Positions 45,635 to 55,566 of a stretch of DNA of 64,000 nt are shown here, piece by piece. The notes below the pieces were generated by a model. It saw only the letters and a program-made list of their open reading frames with translations. It did no database searches and was not told where the DNA came from. The position numbers were made by a program, and so were the translations under genes. The stretch comes from Ignavibacteriales bacterium (GTDB lineage Bacteria; Bacteroidota; Ignavibacteria; Ignavibacteriales; Ignavibacteriaceae): positions 186,001 through 250,000 of the forward strand of contig JADJHL010000003.1 in assembly GCA_016707585.1 (NCBI GenBank). The letters are read 5' to 3'. The stretch's first letter is position 1; each line of letters begins with the position of its first letter.

Positions 45635-47980
45635 CTATTTTAGTTCTGCAATTGTAATTCCTTCGCCACCAAACTCAATTGCAGCAAAGTAAAAGTTTTT
45701 TATTTTTTCGTGTTGTTTTAAAATTTCCCAAACAGTTTTTTTAAGAACTCCTGTTCCCTTTCCGTGCAAAATCTCAACTCTTTCCAACGATGCTTGATAA
45801 GCTTCATCTAAGAATTTTATGATTTCAAATTCCGCAACTTCAGGTTTTTCACCACGAATATCTATTCTATAATTAGCCTGAGATATTGTAAAATTATTAT
45901 GGGTGTTGATTTGCTCAGATTTCTTTTCCTTCGTTTCAAAAAGATCTGAAAGTTTTACCTGCATTTTAATCGAACCAGAAAGTACGGTTGCTTTACCTTT
46001 TGCGGAATTTATCTCAATTATTTTTCCTGTTGTTGATGAATTATTTATCCCAACAAAATCACCAACAATAAAATCTTTTTTCTCACTAACCTTTTCAACT
46101 TTATCTGTTACAAATATTTTATTTTCTTTTTTAATTTCAGTAATTAATTCTTTTGATACTTTAATAACATCTTTACTTGCGTTTGATTCGCGCAAATCCT
46201 TAATAACTTTTTCAATTTTTTTGTTTACATCTTCGAGATAAGCTTCGCCTTTGGCTTTAGTTTTTCTCAGTATTTCTTTCTTTTCACTTTCAATTTTATC
46301 GTAACTCTTTTTATACAGATCCGATAGGCCTCTTAACCTTGTATTTTCAATTTCAAGTTCGTTTAACTTTTTATTCAGTCTGTTTGATTTTTCTTCAAGA
46401 TCAGATAAAAACTTTTCGAGATTATTTTTATCAGAATCGATATTCTTTCTTGCTTCACTTAAAATATCTTCATTCAATCCGGTTCTTTGGGCAATCTCAA
46501 AAGCGTAACTTGATCCAGGAATTCCGAGTTTAAATTTATAAGTTGGAGAAAGATTTGTATGATCAAATTCCATTGCAGCATTTTGCATTCCAACTTTATC
46601 ATAAGCAAATACTTTTAAACTTCCGTGATGTGTAGAAGCAAATACAATTGAACCTTTTACTAATAACGTATTCAAAATTGCCATTGATAAAGCAGAACCT
46701 TCAGCAGGATCAGTACCGGTTCCAATTTCATCTAAAAGAATTAATGATTTATCACTTGCGCTTTCCACTATACTTTTTAAATTCTTTAAATGGGAACTGA
46801 ATGTTGATAAATCATCTTCAATTGATTGCTGATCACCAATATCAATTAAAATATCATCAAAGATATGAAAGTTAGAATTTGAATTTGCGGGAACATGAAT
46901 ACCGGATTGTAGCATCAAGTTTAACAATCCAATAGTTTTTAGCACAACAGTTTTACCACCTGCATTTGGGCCTGTAATAACAACTACTTTATCATCATTT
47001 AATTCAAAACTTAATGGAATTGTATTTTGTCTTCCAAATTTTTTCAGTAATAAAGGATGACGAGCTTCGGAAACAAAAACAGATTGATTGTTATCTACAT
47101 TTGGAAAAGAACCGATAATTTCATTTGAATATTTTGCTCTTGCAAAGATTGAATCAATGTAACCTATTGCTTGTAAAGATTTTTTCAAATCATTACTAAC
47201 TTCGCCAATCATTTTTGTTACTTCACGAAGAATACGTTCAATTTCTCTTCGTTCTGCAAACGATAGCGAAATAATATCATTATTTAGATCTAAAGTTTCT
47301 TCTGGTTCTATATAAACAGTTTGTCCAGTTGATGATTCAGAATGAATAAAACCACGAATGTGTCTTTTGTGTTCTGCTTTTATTGGTATAACCATTCTAC
47401 CATCGCGAAGAGTTAAATAATCTTCACGAACAATATCATCATCTTTTAAGTTTTTTATAATGCGATTTATAGATTTTACTAATTCATTTCTTTTAGAATT
47501 AATTTCCTTTTTAATCGATGCAAGAGTTGTACTTGCATTCTCTTTTACTTCACCTTGTTCATTTATAACTTTTTCAATTTTATGTTCAAGTAGCTTATCA
47601 GAAATCAAATCATATAATTTATTCTGAAGAAGAGAATCACTTTTTAGTTCCTGTTTTAGATACTGCAAAAGTAATCTTGAAGTTTTTGCAAGTTTAAGTA
47701 TTTCTAAAACTTTTGTGCTTGATAAAATTGCGCCTTCAATTTTAGATTCGGATAATGGTTGATTTAAATCAGGAATAAAATCAATTGGTGGATGGCCAGA
47801 AATATTCAAAACATCTTTTACTTCAGTTACAAAACTTCCTTCATCGGAAATAAAATTTAAATCGTTTACAGGCCTAAGATTTGCAACAATGTTTTTCCCA
47901 ATATCAGTGATTGCATATTTATGAACCTGGTTAAGTACTTTAGTAAATTCTAACTTTTCTAAAACTTGATCATCTATCAT
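45635..47980 (-). CDS. mutS2: Endonuclease MutS2
   Basis: The 781-residue protein has a MutS core without the mismatch-recognition domain, with Walker A GPNAGGKT near residue 340, DDLSTFSSHL and LILLDEIGTGTDPAEG. A long coiled coil follows (about 510-620). It has a KOW-like segment (VGDFVGINNSSTTGKI) and a C-terminal Smr nuclease domain (DIRGEKPEVAEFEI, VEILHGKGTGVLKK). MutS2 suppresses recombination and, in some bacteria, splits collided ribosomes. It overlaps cvpA by four bases. Confidence 0.95.
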   Translation of the reverse strand: MIDDQVLEKLEFTKVLNQVHKYAITDIGKNIVANLRPVNDLNFISDEGSFVTEVKDVLNISGHPPIDFIPDLNQPLSESKIEGAILSSTKVLEILKLAKTSRLLLQYLKQELKSDSLLQNKLYDLISDKLLEHKIEKVINEQGEVKENASTTLASIKKEINSKRNELVKSINRIIKNLKDDDIVREDYLTLRDGRMVIPIKAEHKRHIRGFIHSESSTGQTVYIEPEETLDLNNDIISLSFAERREIERILREVTKMIGEVSNDLKKSLQAIGYIDSIFARAKYSNEIIGSFPNVDNNQSVFVSEARHPLLLKKFGRQNTIPLSFELNDDKVVVITGPNAGGKTVVLKTIGLLNLMLQSGIHVPANSNSNFHIFDDILIDIGDQQSIEDDLSTFSSHLKNLKSIVESASDKSLILLDEIGTGTDPAEGSALSMAILNTLLVKGSIVFASTHHGSLKVFAYDKVGMQNAAMEFDHTNLSPTYKFKLGIPGSSYAFEIAQRTGLNEDILSEARKNIDSDKNNLEKFLSDLEEKSNRLNKKLNELEIENTRLRGLSDLYKKSYDKIESEKKEILRKTKAKGEAYLEDVNKKIEKVIKDLRESNASKDVIKVSKELITEIKKENKIFVTDKVEKVSEKKDFIVGDFVGINNSSTTGKIIEINSAKGKATVLSGSIKMQVKLSDLFETKEKKSEQINTHNNFTISQANYRIDIRGEKPEVAEFEIIKFLDEAYQASLERVEILHGKGTGVLKKTVWEILKQHEKIKNFYFAAIEFGGEGITIAELK

Positions 47981-48498
47981 TGGATAGAATCTTTTTGGTT
48001 GATATAATCTTTAATTACATCTTCTGTACTTGGTGTGTAGTTTTTTAAATAATTAATAGAAGTCGGAATAACCCCATAAGCAAATTTATAAAACATAGAT
48101 GAGCTTTGAGTTTTTTTATCAGGAAAATCAAAAATATTTAGTAATAATAAAAGTGCACTTACAAAAAATAATATTTGAATAACACCAACGAATCCACCAA
48201 TAATTTGATTTATTAAATTATTCACTTTATCAAAAGGATGAATAACTCTTTTAAGAATTGTTGTAACAATCATAATTGCAACAAACAATAATAAGCCTGC
48301 CATTATTTCTGCAAGATAAAATTCAATTCCAAAAAATGATTCAATGATGCTACCAAGGTGCGATGAAAATAATATTGCGACAACAACTGCGGTTATAAAT
48401 CCAATTATCCCAACAAGTTTTCTTACAAAACCATCTTTAAAGCCAAGCAAAAAACCAATGGCAATGGCAATCACAATTATTATATCAATAAAATTCAA
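47977..48498 (-). CDS. CvpA family membrane protein
   Basis: The 173-residue protein has four hydrophobic helices (about 3-20, 28-46, 62-82 and 100-122), starting FIDIIIVIAIAIGFLLGFKDGFVRK, the typical CvpA N-terminus. CvpA proteins are linked to colicin V export and envelope homeostasis, with no clear biochemical role. It overlaps mutS2 and yqeY by four bases each (ATGA type), so the three form a coupled unit. Confidence 0.88.
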   Translation of the reverse strand: MNFIDIIIVIAIAIGFLLGFKDGFVRKLVGIIGFITAVVVAILFSSHLGSIIESFFGIEFYLAEIMAGLLLFVAIMIVTTILKRVIHPFDKVNNLINQIIGGFVGVIQILFFVSALLLLLNIFDFPDKKTQSSSMFYKFAYGVIPTSINYLKNYTPSTEDVIKDYINQKDSIQ

Positions 48499-48947
48499 TT
48501 CGAAGCCAGTAAGTTTTCAACGATTGATTTTACAACTTTTCCATCAGCTTTGCCTTTTAATTCTTTCATTACAAGAGGCATAAGTTTAGGAAAGTCTTCC
48601 TTAGTTTTAGCACCAATTTCAGAGGCTAATCTGACAATCTCATTTTTAACTTCTTCTTCTGTCATTTGTTTTGGCAAATAATCCATTAATATTTTTAATT
48701 CAGCTTCTTCAACATCAGCCAGATCATTTCTACTTGCATTTCTAAATTGTTCTATTGAATCTTTTCTTTTCTTTGCAGCTGTAGTAAGCATTTTTAATTC
48801 ATCTGCTGGAGTAAGTTCTTTTCCAATTCCACTTTTTTCAAATTCTAATATTAATGCTCTGATTGAGCGAACAACTGTTAACCTGGTTTTATCGCCAGAC
48901 TTCATTGCGTCTTTTAAATCATTATTTATTTTTTCTTTAAGGCTCAT
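48495..48947 (-). CDS. GatB/YqeY domain protein
   Basis: The 150-residue protein matches YqeY: LKEKINNDLKDAMKSGDKTRLTVVRSIRALI, then KRKDSIEQFRNASRNDLADVEEAELKIL and a C-terminal LKGKADGKVVKSIVENLL. The family shares the helical tail domain of the amidotransferase GatB that contacts tRNA; the standalone role is not settled. It begins the yqeY-cvpA-mutS2 run and lies 17 bases after the SDR gene. Confidence 0.9.
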   Translation of the reverse strand: MSLKEKINNDLKDAMKSGDKTRLTVVRSIRALILEFEKSGIGKELTPADELKMLTTAAKKRKDSIEQFRNASRNDLADVEEAELKILMDYLPKQMTEEEVKNEIVRLASEIGAKTKEDFPKLMPLVMKELKGKADGKVVKSIVENLLASN

Positions 48948-48964
48948 CTAATACTCATATTATT

Positions 48965-49654
48965 TTAATTGTTAAAACGATTTTTAAGTTCAATTATATT
49001 TCCGGAAACAAAATTATAATTTTTAAATAAAGAATAAACTAATTCACCGATCTCTTCAGGTTTTATCCATTTAGATGTATCAGCATTTTTCATCCATTCT
49101 TTATTAGCCGGAGTATCAATAATAAATGGAGCGATTGCATTTACAGATAAATTAATTTTATTTCCTTCTAACGATAAAGTTTTTACAAGATAATTTAAAG
49201 CTGATTTTGTAGCACCATAACTAAATTTTAATTCCTCAGGATTGTTACCAGTATATGCAGATGTAAAACAAATTGATCCGCTATAACTTTTTTTAACTAA
49301 AGTGGAAAAGTGTTTAGCAATAAAAAAATTACTTTTCAAATTCATATCCATCATACGATCAAAATCTTTTTCTTCTGTCTCCCAAATCGCTGTTCCACCA
49401 TAATACCCACCAATTGTTGAAAATAAAAACAACTGAGTTTTTTCATTGGTCTTTATTTCAAACATCGATGCTAAAACATTGTTTTCAATGCTTAAATCTT
49501 TTATGGTAAACTGTTTTACTTTTTGATTTGAAATATTTTCATCAAACTTGAAATCAAAAAGATAAATCTCATCAAAATCTTTTTGCAATAGTGATTTTGT
49601 AACACCTTTACCAAGCGCTCCGTTTGCGCCAAATATGATAAGTTTTCTATCCAC
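48965..49654 (-). CDS. Short-chain dehydrogenase/reductase, QDPR-like
   Basis: The 229-residue protein has the NAD(P)-binding GANGALG at residues 9-15 and the catalytic Tyr/Lys in FSYGATKSALNYL. The C-terminal block NAIAPFIIDTPANKEWMKNADTSKWIKPEEI resembles the same region of dihydropteridine reductase (DTP-x-N-x3-M-x-x-AD-x-S-x-W). That suggests a reductase of quinonoid pterins or a related substrate, but no pterin or aromatic-hydroxylase gene is nearby. General SDR membership is sure; the subfamily is inference. Confidence 0.85.
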   Translation of the reverse strand: MDRKLIIFGANGALGKGVTKSLLQKDFDEIYLFDFKFDENISNQKVKQFTIKDLSIENNVLASMFEIKTNEKTQLFLFSTIGGYYGGTAIWETEEKDFDRMMDMNLKSNFFIAKHFSTLVKKSYSGSICFTSAYTGNNPEELKFSYGATKSALNYLVKTLSLEGNKINLSVNAIAPFIIDTPANKEWMKNADTSKWIKPEEIGELVYSLFKNYNFVSGNIIELKNRFNN

Positions 49655-49656
49655 AA

Positions 49657-50697
49657 TTACTTTTCTATAATAAATTTTGCTGTTACAGGAAAATGATCAC
49701 TGTAGCCGCCTAAATATCTTGCACCGCCATAAGTTGGGAATGGTGCGCCTTTAAACTTTCCAGTTCGAGTTACCATTAAATATGGTTTGTAAACTTCAAA
49801 TGAATTACAAACATATTTTATATCTGAGCCAAGTAATAAATCTTTAGATATAATTATTTGATCAAGCATATTAAAATCACTTTGATAAAAGAAACTCCCC
49901 ATACCATCAAACCAGGCTTTGTAAGATGTATTAAACAAATTTGTTGTAGCATCTTCAGATAATTTATCGTGATTTATTGAATCACAAAAAAATGGTTGAG
50001 CTTTTAGAGTTTCTGTAATTGAAATATTTGTTGGTTCATCATTAAAATCGCCAACAATAACAATTTTACTTTTGTTATTAACAATTAATAAAGAATCTAC
50101 AACTTTCCTTATTGTATTTGCAACTTTTATTCTTCTTGGCTGTGATTCTTCCTCACCGCCTCTTCTAGAAGGCCAATGATTTACAAAAAAATGAATTGTA
50201 TCTTTTTTCTCAAATAGAAATGATCCGAGCAAAACAAGTCTGGTATCATATCCATCACTAAATTTTGTTTCGTATCCATTTATAGATAATAAAGTAAATA
50301 TTTTTGAGTTATAAATTATTCCGTTATCAATTCCTCTTCCATCTGGTGATTCTAGATAAGAAACCTTGTAAAATTTATCAGATAAATAATTATTAACTAA
50401 ACTATCTAATAAATATTGATGCTCTACTTCGCAAACTCCAAGCAAATCTGGTCCAGCATTATCATTCATAGACCGAATAATGCGTGAAAGACTGTATAAT
50501 TTTTTTTCAATTCTTTCATCTGTCCATTCTTTAGTGCCATCACTTAAAAATTCTTCATCAATAACTTTATCATCATCAATGTTATCAAACAGGTTCTCAA
50601 CGTTCCAATGCGCAACGAATAATGTATCGCTTTTTTGTTGAGCACAGCCAGCAGTGTTTACAGCGAGCAGTATCAGTAAAAAGTTTATAAGTTTCAT
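49657..50697 (-). CDS. Endonuclease/exonuclease/phosphatase family lipoprotein
   Basis: The 346-residue protein has a lipobox Cys18 (LLAVNTAGCAQQ). The EEP fold motifs are AHWNVENLFD (Asn), GVCEVEHQ (Glu), FVNHWPSRRGGE (His), IVGDFNDEP (Asp, Asn) and GYSDHFPV (Asp, His), so all catalytic residues are present. Such exported members are usually nucleases that degrade extracellular DNA, though phosphodiesterases of lipids share the fold. It ends two bases before the SDR gene start. Confidence 0.9.
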   Translation of the reverse strand: MKLINFLLILLAVNTAGCAQQKSDTLFVAHWNVENLFDNIDDDKVIDEEFLSDGTKEWTDERIEKKLYSLSRIIRSMNDNAGPDLLGVCEVEHQYLLDSLVNNYLSDKFYKVSYLESPDGRGIDNGIIYNSKIFTLLSINGYETKFSDGYDTRLVLLGSFLFEKKDTIHFFVNHWPSRRGGEEESQPRRIKVANTIRKVVDSLLIVNNKSKIVIVGDFNDEPTNISITETLKAQPFFCDSINHDKLSEDATTNLFNTSYKAWFDGMGSFFYQSDFNMLDQIIISKDLLLGSDIKYVCNSFEVYKPYLMVTRTGKFKGAPFPTYGGARYLGGYSDHFPVTAKFIIEK

Positions 50698-50711
50698 AAT
50701 TTTTATTAATA

Positions 50712-52529
50712 TTAAATTTCTATTCGTGTAACTACGCCATGCAATTTATTATATGGAAAATCAAAATAACTAATCCAATTTGGAGCAATTTTTTTAAGTA
50801 CAATAAAGAATTTTAAGAAAAATTTATTTGTTTTTATTTCTTCCGCCCCATAAAAAATTGCTTTTTCGTTAAACTTCCATTCTTTAAATAGTTTTGGAAG
50901 ATCAGGAACTTCCATATAACCATACGTAACTCTGGCAACAAATAAACCAGGAGAAACTTCTTCATACTTTTCTAGTTTAACTCCGTAAGGTGAATCTGTA
51001 TTTTCAACCGAGATTATAGTATTTTTTTCGTACATAATTCCAGTTCTAAACATACAATGCAAAATATATGGCGAAACTGTAGTTAGATTTTTATTGAAGA
51101 ATAGTGCTTCACCTGAAACATAATTTCCAGTTTCATAAATTTGTTTAAAACTTTCAATAAAAGTATCAAGGTCTACAGAACGCAAAAACTTTCTTAATCT
51201 GTTCATACCAGATATCCATAACCACATTATAAGTAGAACTACAACAGCAATAATTACAGACCAATATCCGCCGTGCGGAATTTTATGTGTAACTGCAATT
51301 AGATAAAACATTGTAATAGTAAGTACAAACATTGCAATGGACATTTTTACATAATCTTTTCGATTCCAGAGAATAGTTACTATAAATATAGAACTGATAA
51401 ACATTGTAGCTGTAACTGCTAATCCGTACGCGGCAGCAAGATTTATTGATTCTTTGAACAAGAAAATCATAAATAATACTGCAATTAATAAAAGCCAGTT
51501 TACAGAAGGAAGATAAATCTGTGAACGCATTTCTGTTGATGTATATTTTATCTTCATTAATGGAAAGATTCCAATATTAATACCCTGGAATATTAATGAC
51601 ATAACTGCACTTATCATTGCCTGAGAAGCGATTACTGTTGCTAATAAAGTTAAAATTAAAAATGGAATGTAAAACACTTCAGAAAAATTACTTACAAGTT
51701 TAAATAAAGCCTGATTCGAGTCATTATGCTCAATAATATAAGCGCCTTGTCCTAAGTAATTAACAATTAAAGCAATAAAAACAAATCCCCACGCTTGTCT
51801 TATAGGTTTGCCACCGAGATGTCCCATATCTGCATAAAGGGCCTCTCCTCCAGTTGCACAAAGAATAACTTCACTTAAAATAAAAAATCCGGGTAATCCA
51901 TTATGGATAAAAAACTCAATCGCATAAATTGGATTTAATGCTAAAAATATTTCAGGCATATGTATGATATAAAAGAATCCGGAAAGAAATAAACTTGCAA
52001 ACCACACAAGCATTATTGGCCCGAATGATAAAGCAACTTTAGTCGTTCCTTTATATTGTATAGCAAACAACAAAATTGTAATTACAGATGTAATAATTAT
52101 AATAGTGTTGATATTAATTGATTCTAATCCTGGAATCAATTTTAATCCTTCAACTGCAGAAAGAATCGAGATGGCAGGTGTAATCACACCATCACCCAAA
52201 AGCAAGGAAACGCCAATGTATCCTAAAAAGCTTATAAAACCAATTTTTCTTCCTTTTTTAAGCATAGAAACAAGGATTTCTTTAAGTACAATTATTCCGC
52301 CTTCACCACGAATACTCATACTCATTGCAAGCCACGAGTATTGAATTGTAACCAAAGTAATCAAAGTCCAGAATACTAAAGAAAGAACTCCAAAAACATT
52401 TTCCTTTGATGGAATAGTTAATGTAAAAATAATTGATAAGGTATAAATTGGACTTGTACCGATATCACCAAAAACAATTCCCATTGCTTTTATGATGTCT
52501 TTTGCTGGGCTATTTGTAGAATGTTTCAT
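50712..52529 (-). CDS. kup: KUP family potassium transporter
   Basis: The 605-residue protein has about 12 membrane helices (residues 10-430) and a cytoplasmic C-terminal domain of about 170 residues. Hallmarks include AMGIVFGDIGTSPIYTL, GEGGIIVLKEI, LLGDGVITPAISILSAVEG and ALYADMGHLGGKPIRQAW. KUP proteins bring in potassium with protons. It is divergent from polA across a 173-base AT-rich gap and runs into the EEP gene. Confidence 0.95.
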   Translation of the reverse strand: MKHSTNSPAKDIIKAMGIVFGDIGTSPIYTLSIIFTLTIPSKENVFGVLSLVFWTLITLVTIQYSWLAMSMSIRGEGGIIVLKEILVSMLKKGRKIGFISFLGYIGVSLLLGDGVITPAISILSAVEGLKLIPGLESININTIIIITSVITILLFAIQYKGTTKVALSFGPIMLVWFASLFLSGFFYIIHMPEIFLALNPIYAIEFFIHNGLPGFFILSEVILCATGGEALYADMGHLGGKPIRQAWGFVFIALIVNYLGQGAYIIEHNDSNQALFKLVSNFSEVFYIPFLILTLLATVIASQAMISAVMSLIFQGINIGIFPLMKIKYTSTEMRSQIYLPSVNWLLLIAVLFMIFLFKESINLAAAYGLAVTATMFISSIFIVTILWNRKDYVKMSIAMFVLTITMFYLIAVTHKIPHGGYWSVIIAVVVLLIMWLWISGMNRLRKFLRSVDLDTFIESFKQIYETGNYVSGEALFFNKNLTTVSPYILHCMFRTGIMYEKNTIISVENTDSPYGVKLEKYEEVSPGLFVARVTYGYMEVPDLPKLFKEWKFNEKAIFYGAEEIKTNKFFLKFFIVLKKIAPNWISYFDFPYNKLHGVVTRIEI

Positions 52530-52580
52530 TATTATGACTTTACAATTTTTGAATGTAAAAGTCGTTGTTCCTTAATTTTA

Positions 52581-52613
52581 TTAGCTATCTAAAAATAAAA
52601 TATTTTAGCTATC
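52581..52613. repeat. Short direct repeat in the kup-polA gap
   Basis: TTAGCTATC occurs at 52581-52589 and again at 52605-52613, 24 bases apart, in the divergent promoter region of kup and polA. It may be a tandem binding site or chance in AT-rich DNA. Confidence 0.25.
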
Positions 52614-52702
52614 ATATGAAATAATATTAAGATTATTTTGCTTCAATCTTATTTAACTAATCTTTATTTTCTAACAAAAAAATAAAACTGCTTAACACCA
52701 CT

Positions 52703-55511
52703 ATGAAAAACAAAAAATTTGTAATTATTGATGCGATGGCACTCGCCTACCGCGCATACTTTGCTTTTATTAACCGACCTCTTACAAATAGTAAAGGTGA
52801 AGCTACTTCTGCTGTTTATGGCTTTTTAAACCAATTAATTAAAGTTTTTGAAGATCAGAAACCGGATTATCTTGCTGTTGCCTTCGATTCTAAAGAAAAA
52901 ACATTCAGACACGAAAAGTATGAAGCTTACAAATCTTCGCGCCAGGCAATGCCGGAAGATATGATTCCACAGTTACAGAGAATAAAAGATTTAGTTATCG
53001 CATTAAATATTCCACTTTACATTCTACCAAGATATGAAGCAGATGATATTATTGGTACAGCGGTAAAGAAAGCTGAAAAACTCGGTTTACTTTCTTTTGC
53101 AATTACTCCGGATAAAGATTATTTCCAACTGATTACTGATAAAACAAAAGTTGTTCGTCCCGGTAAAATGTCTGATGAAGCAATTTTATATGATAAACAA
53201 AAAGTTATAGATGATTTAGGATTTGAACCAAAGTTTATGGTTGATTATTTAGCACTAATTGGTGATAGCAGCGATGATATTCCTGGTGTTGCAGGAATCG
53301 GGCCTAAAGGCGCTGTTCCGTTGATTGAAAAATATGGAACGATTGAAAATATTTATAAACATATTGATGAGATTGACAAAGCCGGAATCAAAAAGAAATT
53401 AGAAGCAAGTAAAGAAAATGCTTTTCTCTCAAAAGATCTGGCAACAATTCATTGTGAAGTTCCGTTAGAATTTGATTTTGAACATGCAAAATTTACAAAT
53501 CCCGATTTTGAAAAAGTGAAAGAAATTTTGTTTGAGCTTGAGTTCAAATCTATTTATGCAAAGCTGGTTAAGTTTTATCAAACAAATTCATCAGAAGAAT
53601 TTATTGATGTAAAAGAATCAAAAGAGAAAAATGAAGTTTCAGAATTTTCTTTTTCAAATGATGCAATGAGTTCTTTTGATGATAATAAAGTAAAATATCA
53701 ACTAATTCTAAAAGAAAACGAAGCAAGAAAATTGGCAGCAAGATTACTTGAATCAAATCTTTTTGTTTTTGATACTGAAACTGATGGACTAAATACATTT
53801 GAAGTTAAGGTAGCCGGAGCATCATTCTGCATAAAACCTGATGAAGCTTATTTTGTTGCAATAAATCCATTTGATGATGAACCTGGATTATTTGAAAATA
53901 AATTAACTGATCGATTACCAATTTCTACTTTTATCAAAATCTTTAAAAAGGTTTTTGAGAATAATGAAATAAAGAAAGTTTGCCAAAATGGTAAATATGA
54001 TATTGCAGTTTTAAGAAGCATCGGAATTGAAGTAAACAATTTTTATTTCGATACAATGCTTGCAAGTTATATTCTTGATCCTGATCAAAAGCATGGAATG
54101 GATGATCTTTCAGAAAAATATCTCAACTACTCTCCTATTCCTATTTCTACCTTGATTGGAGAGAAAAAAGATCCAACTAAAATATTTGATGTTGAGGCAA
54201 ATGTTTTATCTACTTATGCTGCTGAAGATGCTGATGTAACTTATAAACTTTATGAAACACTTGATAAGGAATTAAAAAAACAAGGAATTGAAAAAGTTGC
54301 TTATGATATTGAATTTCCATTGGTTCATGTACTTCAGGAAATGGAAAATGAAGGAGTTAAAATTGATATTCCTGCATTAAATCAATTTAGTAAGGATTTA
54401 CAAATATTGATTGATAATTATACTTCAGAGATATTTAAATCTGCTGGTACTGAATTTAATATTAACTCACCGAAGCAACTTCAGGAAATACTTTTTACAA
54501 AACTTAATCTTGCAACAGGAAGAAAAACAAAAACCGGTTTTTCAACTGACGCACGTTCTTTAGAAAATTTGAAAGGCGAGCACGAAATTGTTGATTTGAT
54601 TTTAAGTTTCAGACAAGCATCAAAATTAAAATCAACATATGCTGATGCTTTACCAAATATCATAAACAAAAAAACTGGTAGAATACATACAAGTTATAAC
54701 CAAACTATTGCTTCTACTGGAAGATTATCAAGCATTGATCCGAATCTCCAAAATATTCCAATTCGAACTGAGATGGGAAAAGAAATACGAAAAGCTTTTA
54801 TTCCAAGAGATAAAGATCATTTAATATTAAGTGCTGATTACAGCCAAATTGAATTAAGAATTATGGCTTCAATATGTGGTGATGAAGCTTTAATAAAAGC
54901 GTTCAGCGAAGGTGAAGATATTCACAGAAGTACAGCAGCTTTGGTTTTTCAGGTAAGTCCAAAAGATGTAACTCCTGATATGAGAAGAAAAGCTAAAGAG
55001 GTTAACTTTGGAATTTTATATGGTATTGGTGCTTTTGGATTAAAGACAAGATTAGGCGTAACTCAGACACACGCAAAAGAAATTATTGATACTTACTTTA
55101 ATACATTTAAACGTGTTAGAGAATTTATGGATAGTTCAGTTCGATTTGCACAAGAAAAAGGTTATGCTGAAACATTAAACGGACGCAGAAGATATTTAAA
55201 AAACATAAACAGTAATAATAGAGTTGTAAGACAATTTGAAGAACGTGTTGCGATAAATATGCCAATACAAGGAACTGCAGCCGATATGATTAAGCTTGCA
55301 ATGATTAACATCCATAATGAACTAAAGAACAGAAAAACTAAAACAAAAATGATTTTACAAGTTCACGATGAATTGGTTTTTGATGCTTACAAAGATGAAG
55401 TTGATGAATTGCTTCCAATTATTAAAAACTTTAATGGAAACTTCACTTCCCTTAAAAGTTCCAGTTTTAGTTGAAATCGGTACTGGTAAAAATTGGCTTG
55501 ATGCGCATTGA
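52703..55511 (+). CDS. polA: DNA polymerase I, frameshifted near the 3' end
   Basis: Pol I with all three domains: 5'-3' nuclease (about 1-290: KKFVIIDAMALAYRAYF, TPDKDYFQLI, GDSSDDIPGVAGIG), proofreading 3'-5' exonuclease with acidic residues (FDTETDGLN, NGKYDIAV, YAAEDADVTY) and polymerase (DYSQIELRIMA, RRKAKEVNFGILYG, QVHDELVFDAY). As written the frame stops at 55474 after a non-conserved tail. The +1 frame from 55434 reads METSLPLKVPVLVEIG then TGKNWLDAH and stops at 55511, the normal Pol I end. One extra base in 55424-55434, probably a T or A, explains it. The gene is probably intact in the organism. Confidence 0.9.
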
Positions 55512-55566
55512 TTAAGTTTAAGTTCAGGTTCAAGATCAAGTTTACAAATATTTAATAAGAATAGAT

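Noticed and set aside
45903..46241. 112-codon plus-strand frame within mutS2
   Set aside because: Ser/Phe-rich shadow opposite the Lys/Glu-rich coiled coil of mutS2, with no ribosome site or family signal.
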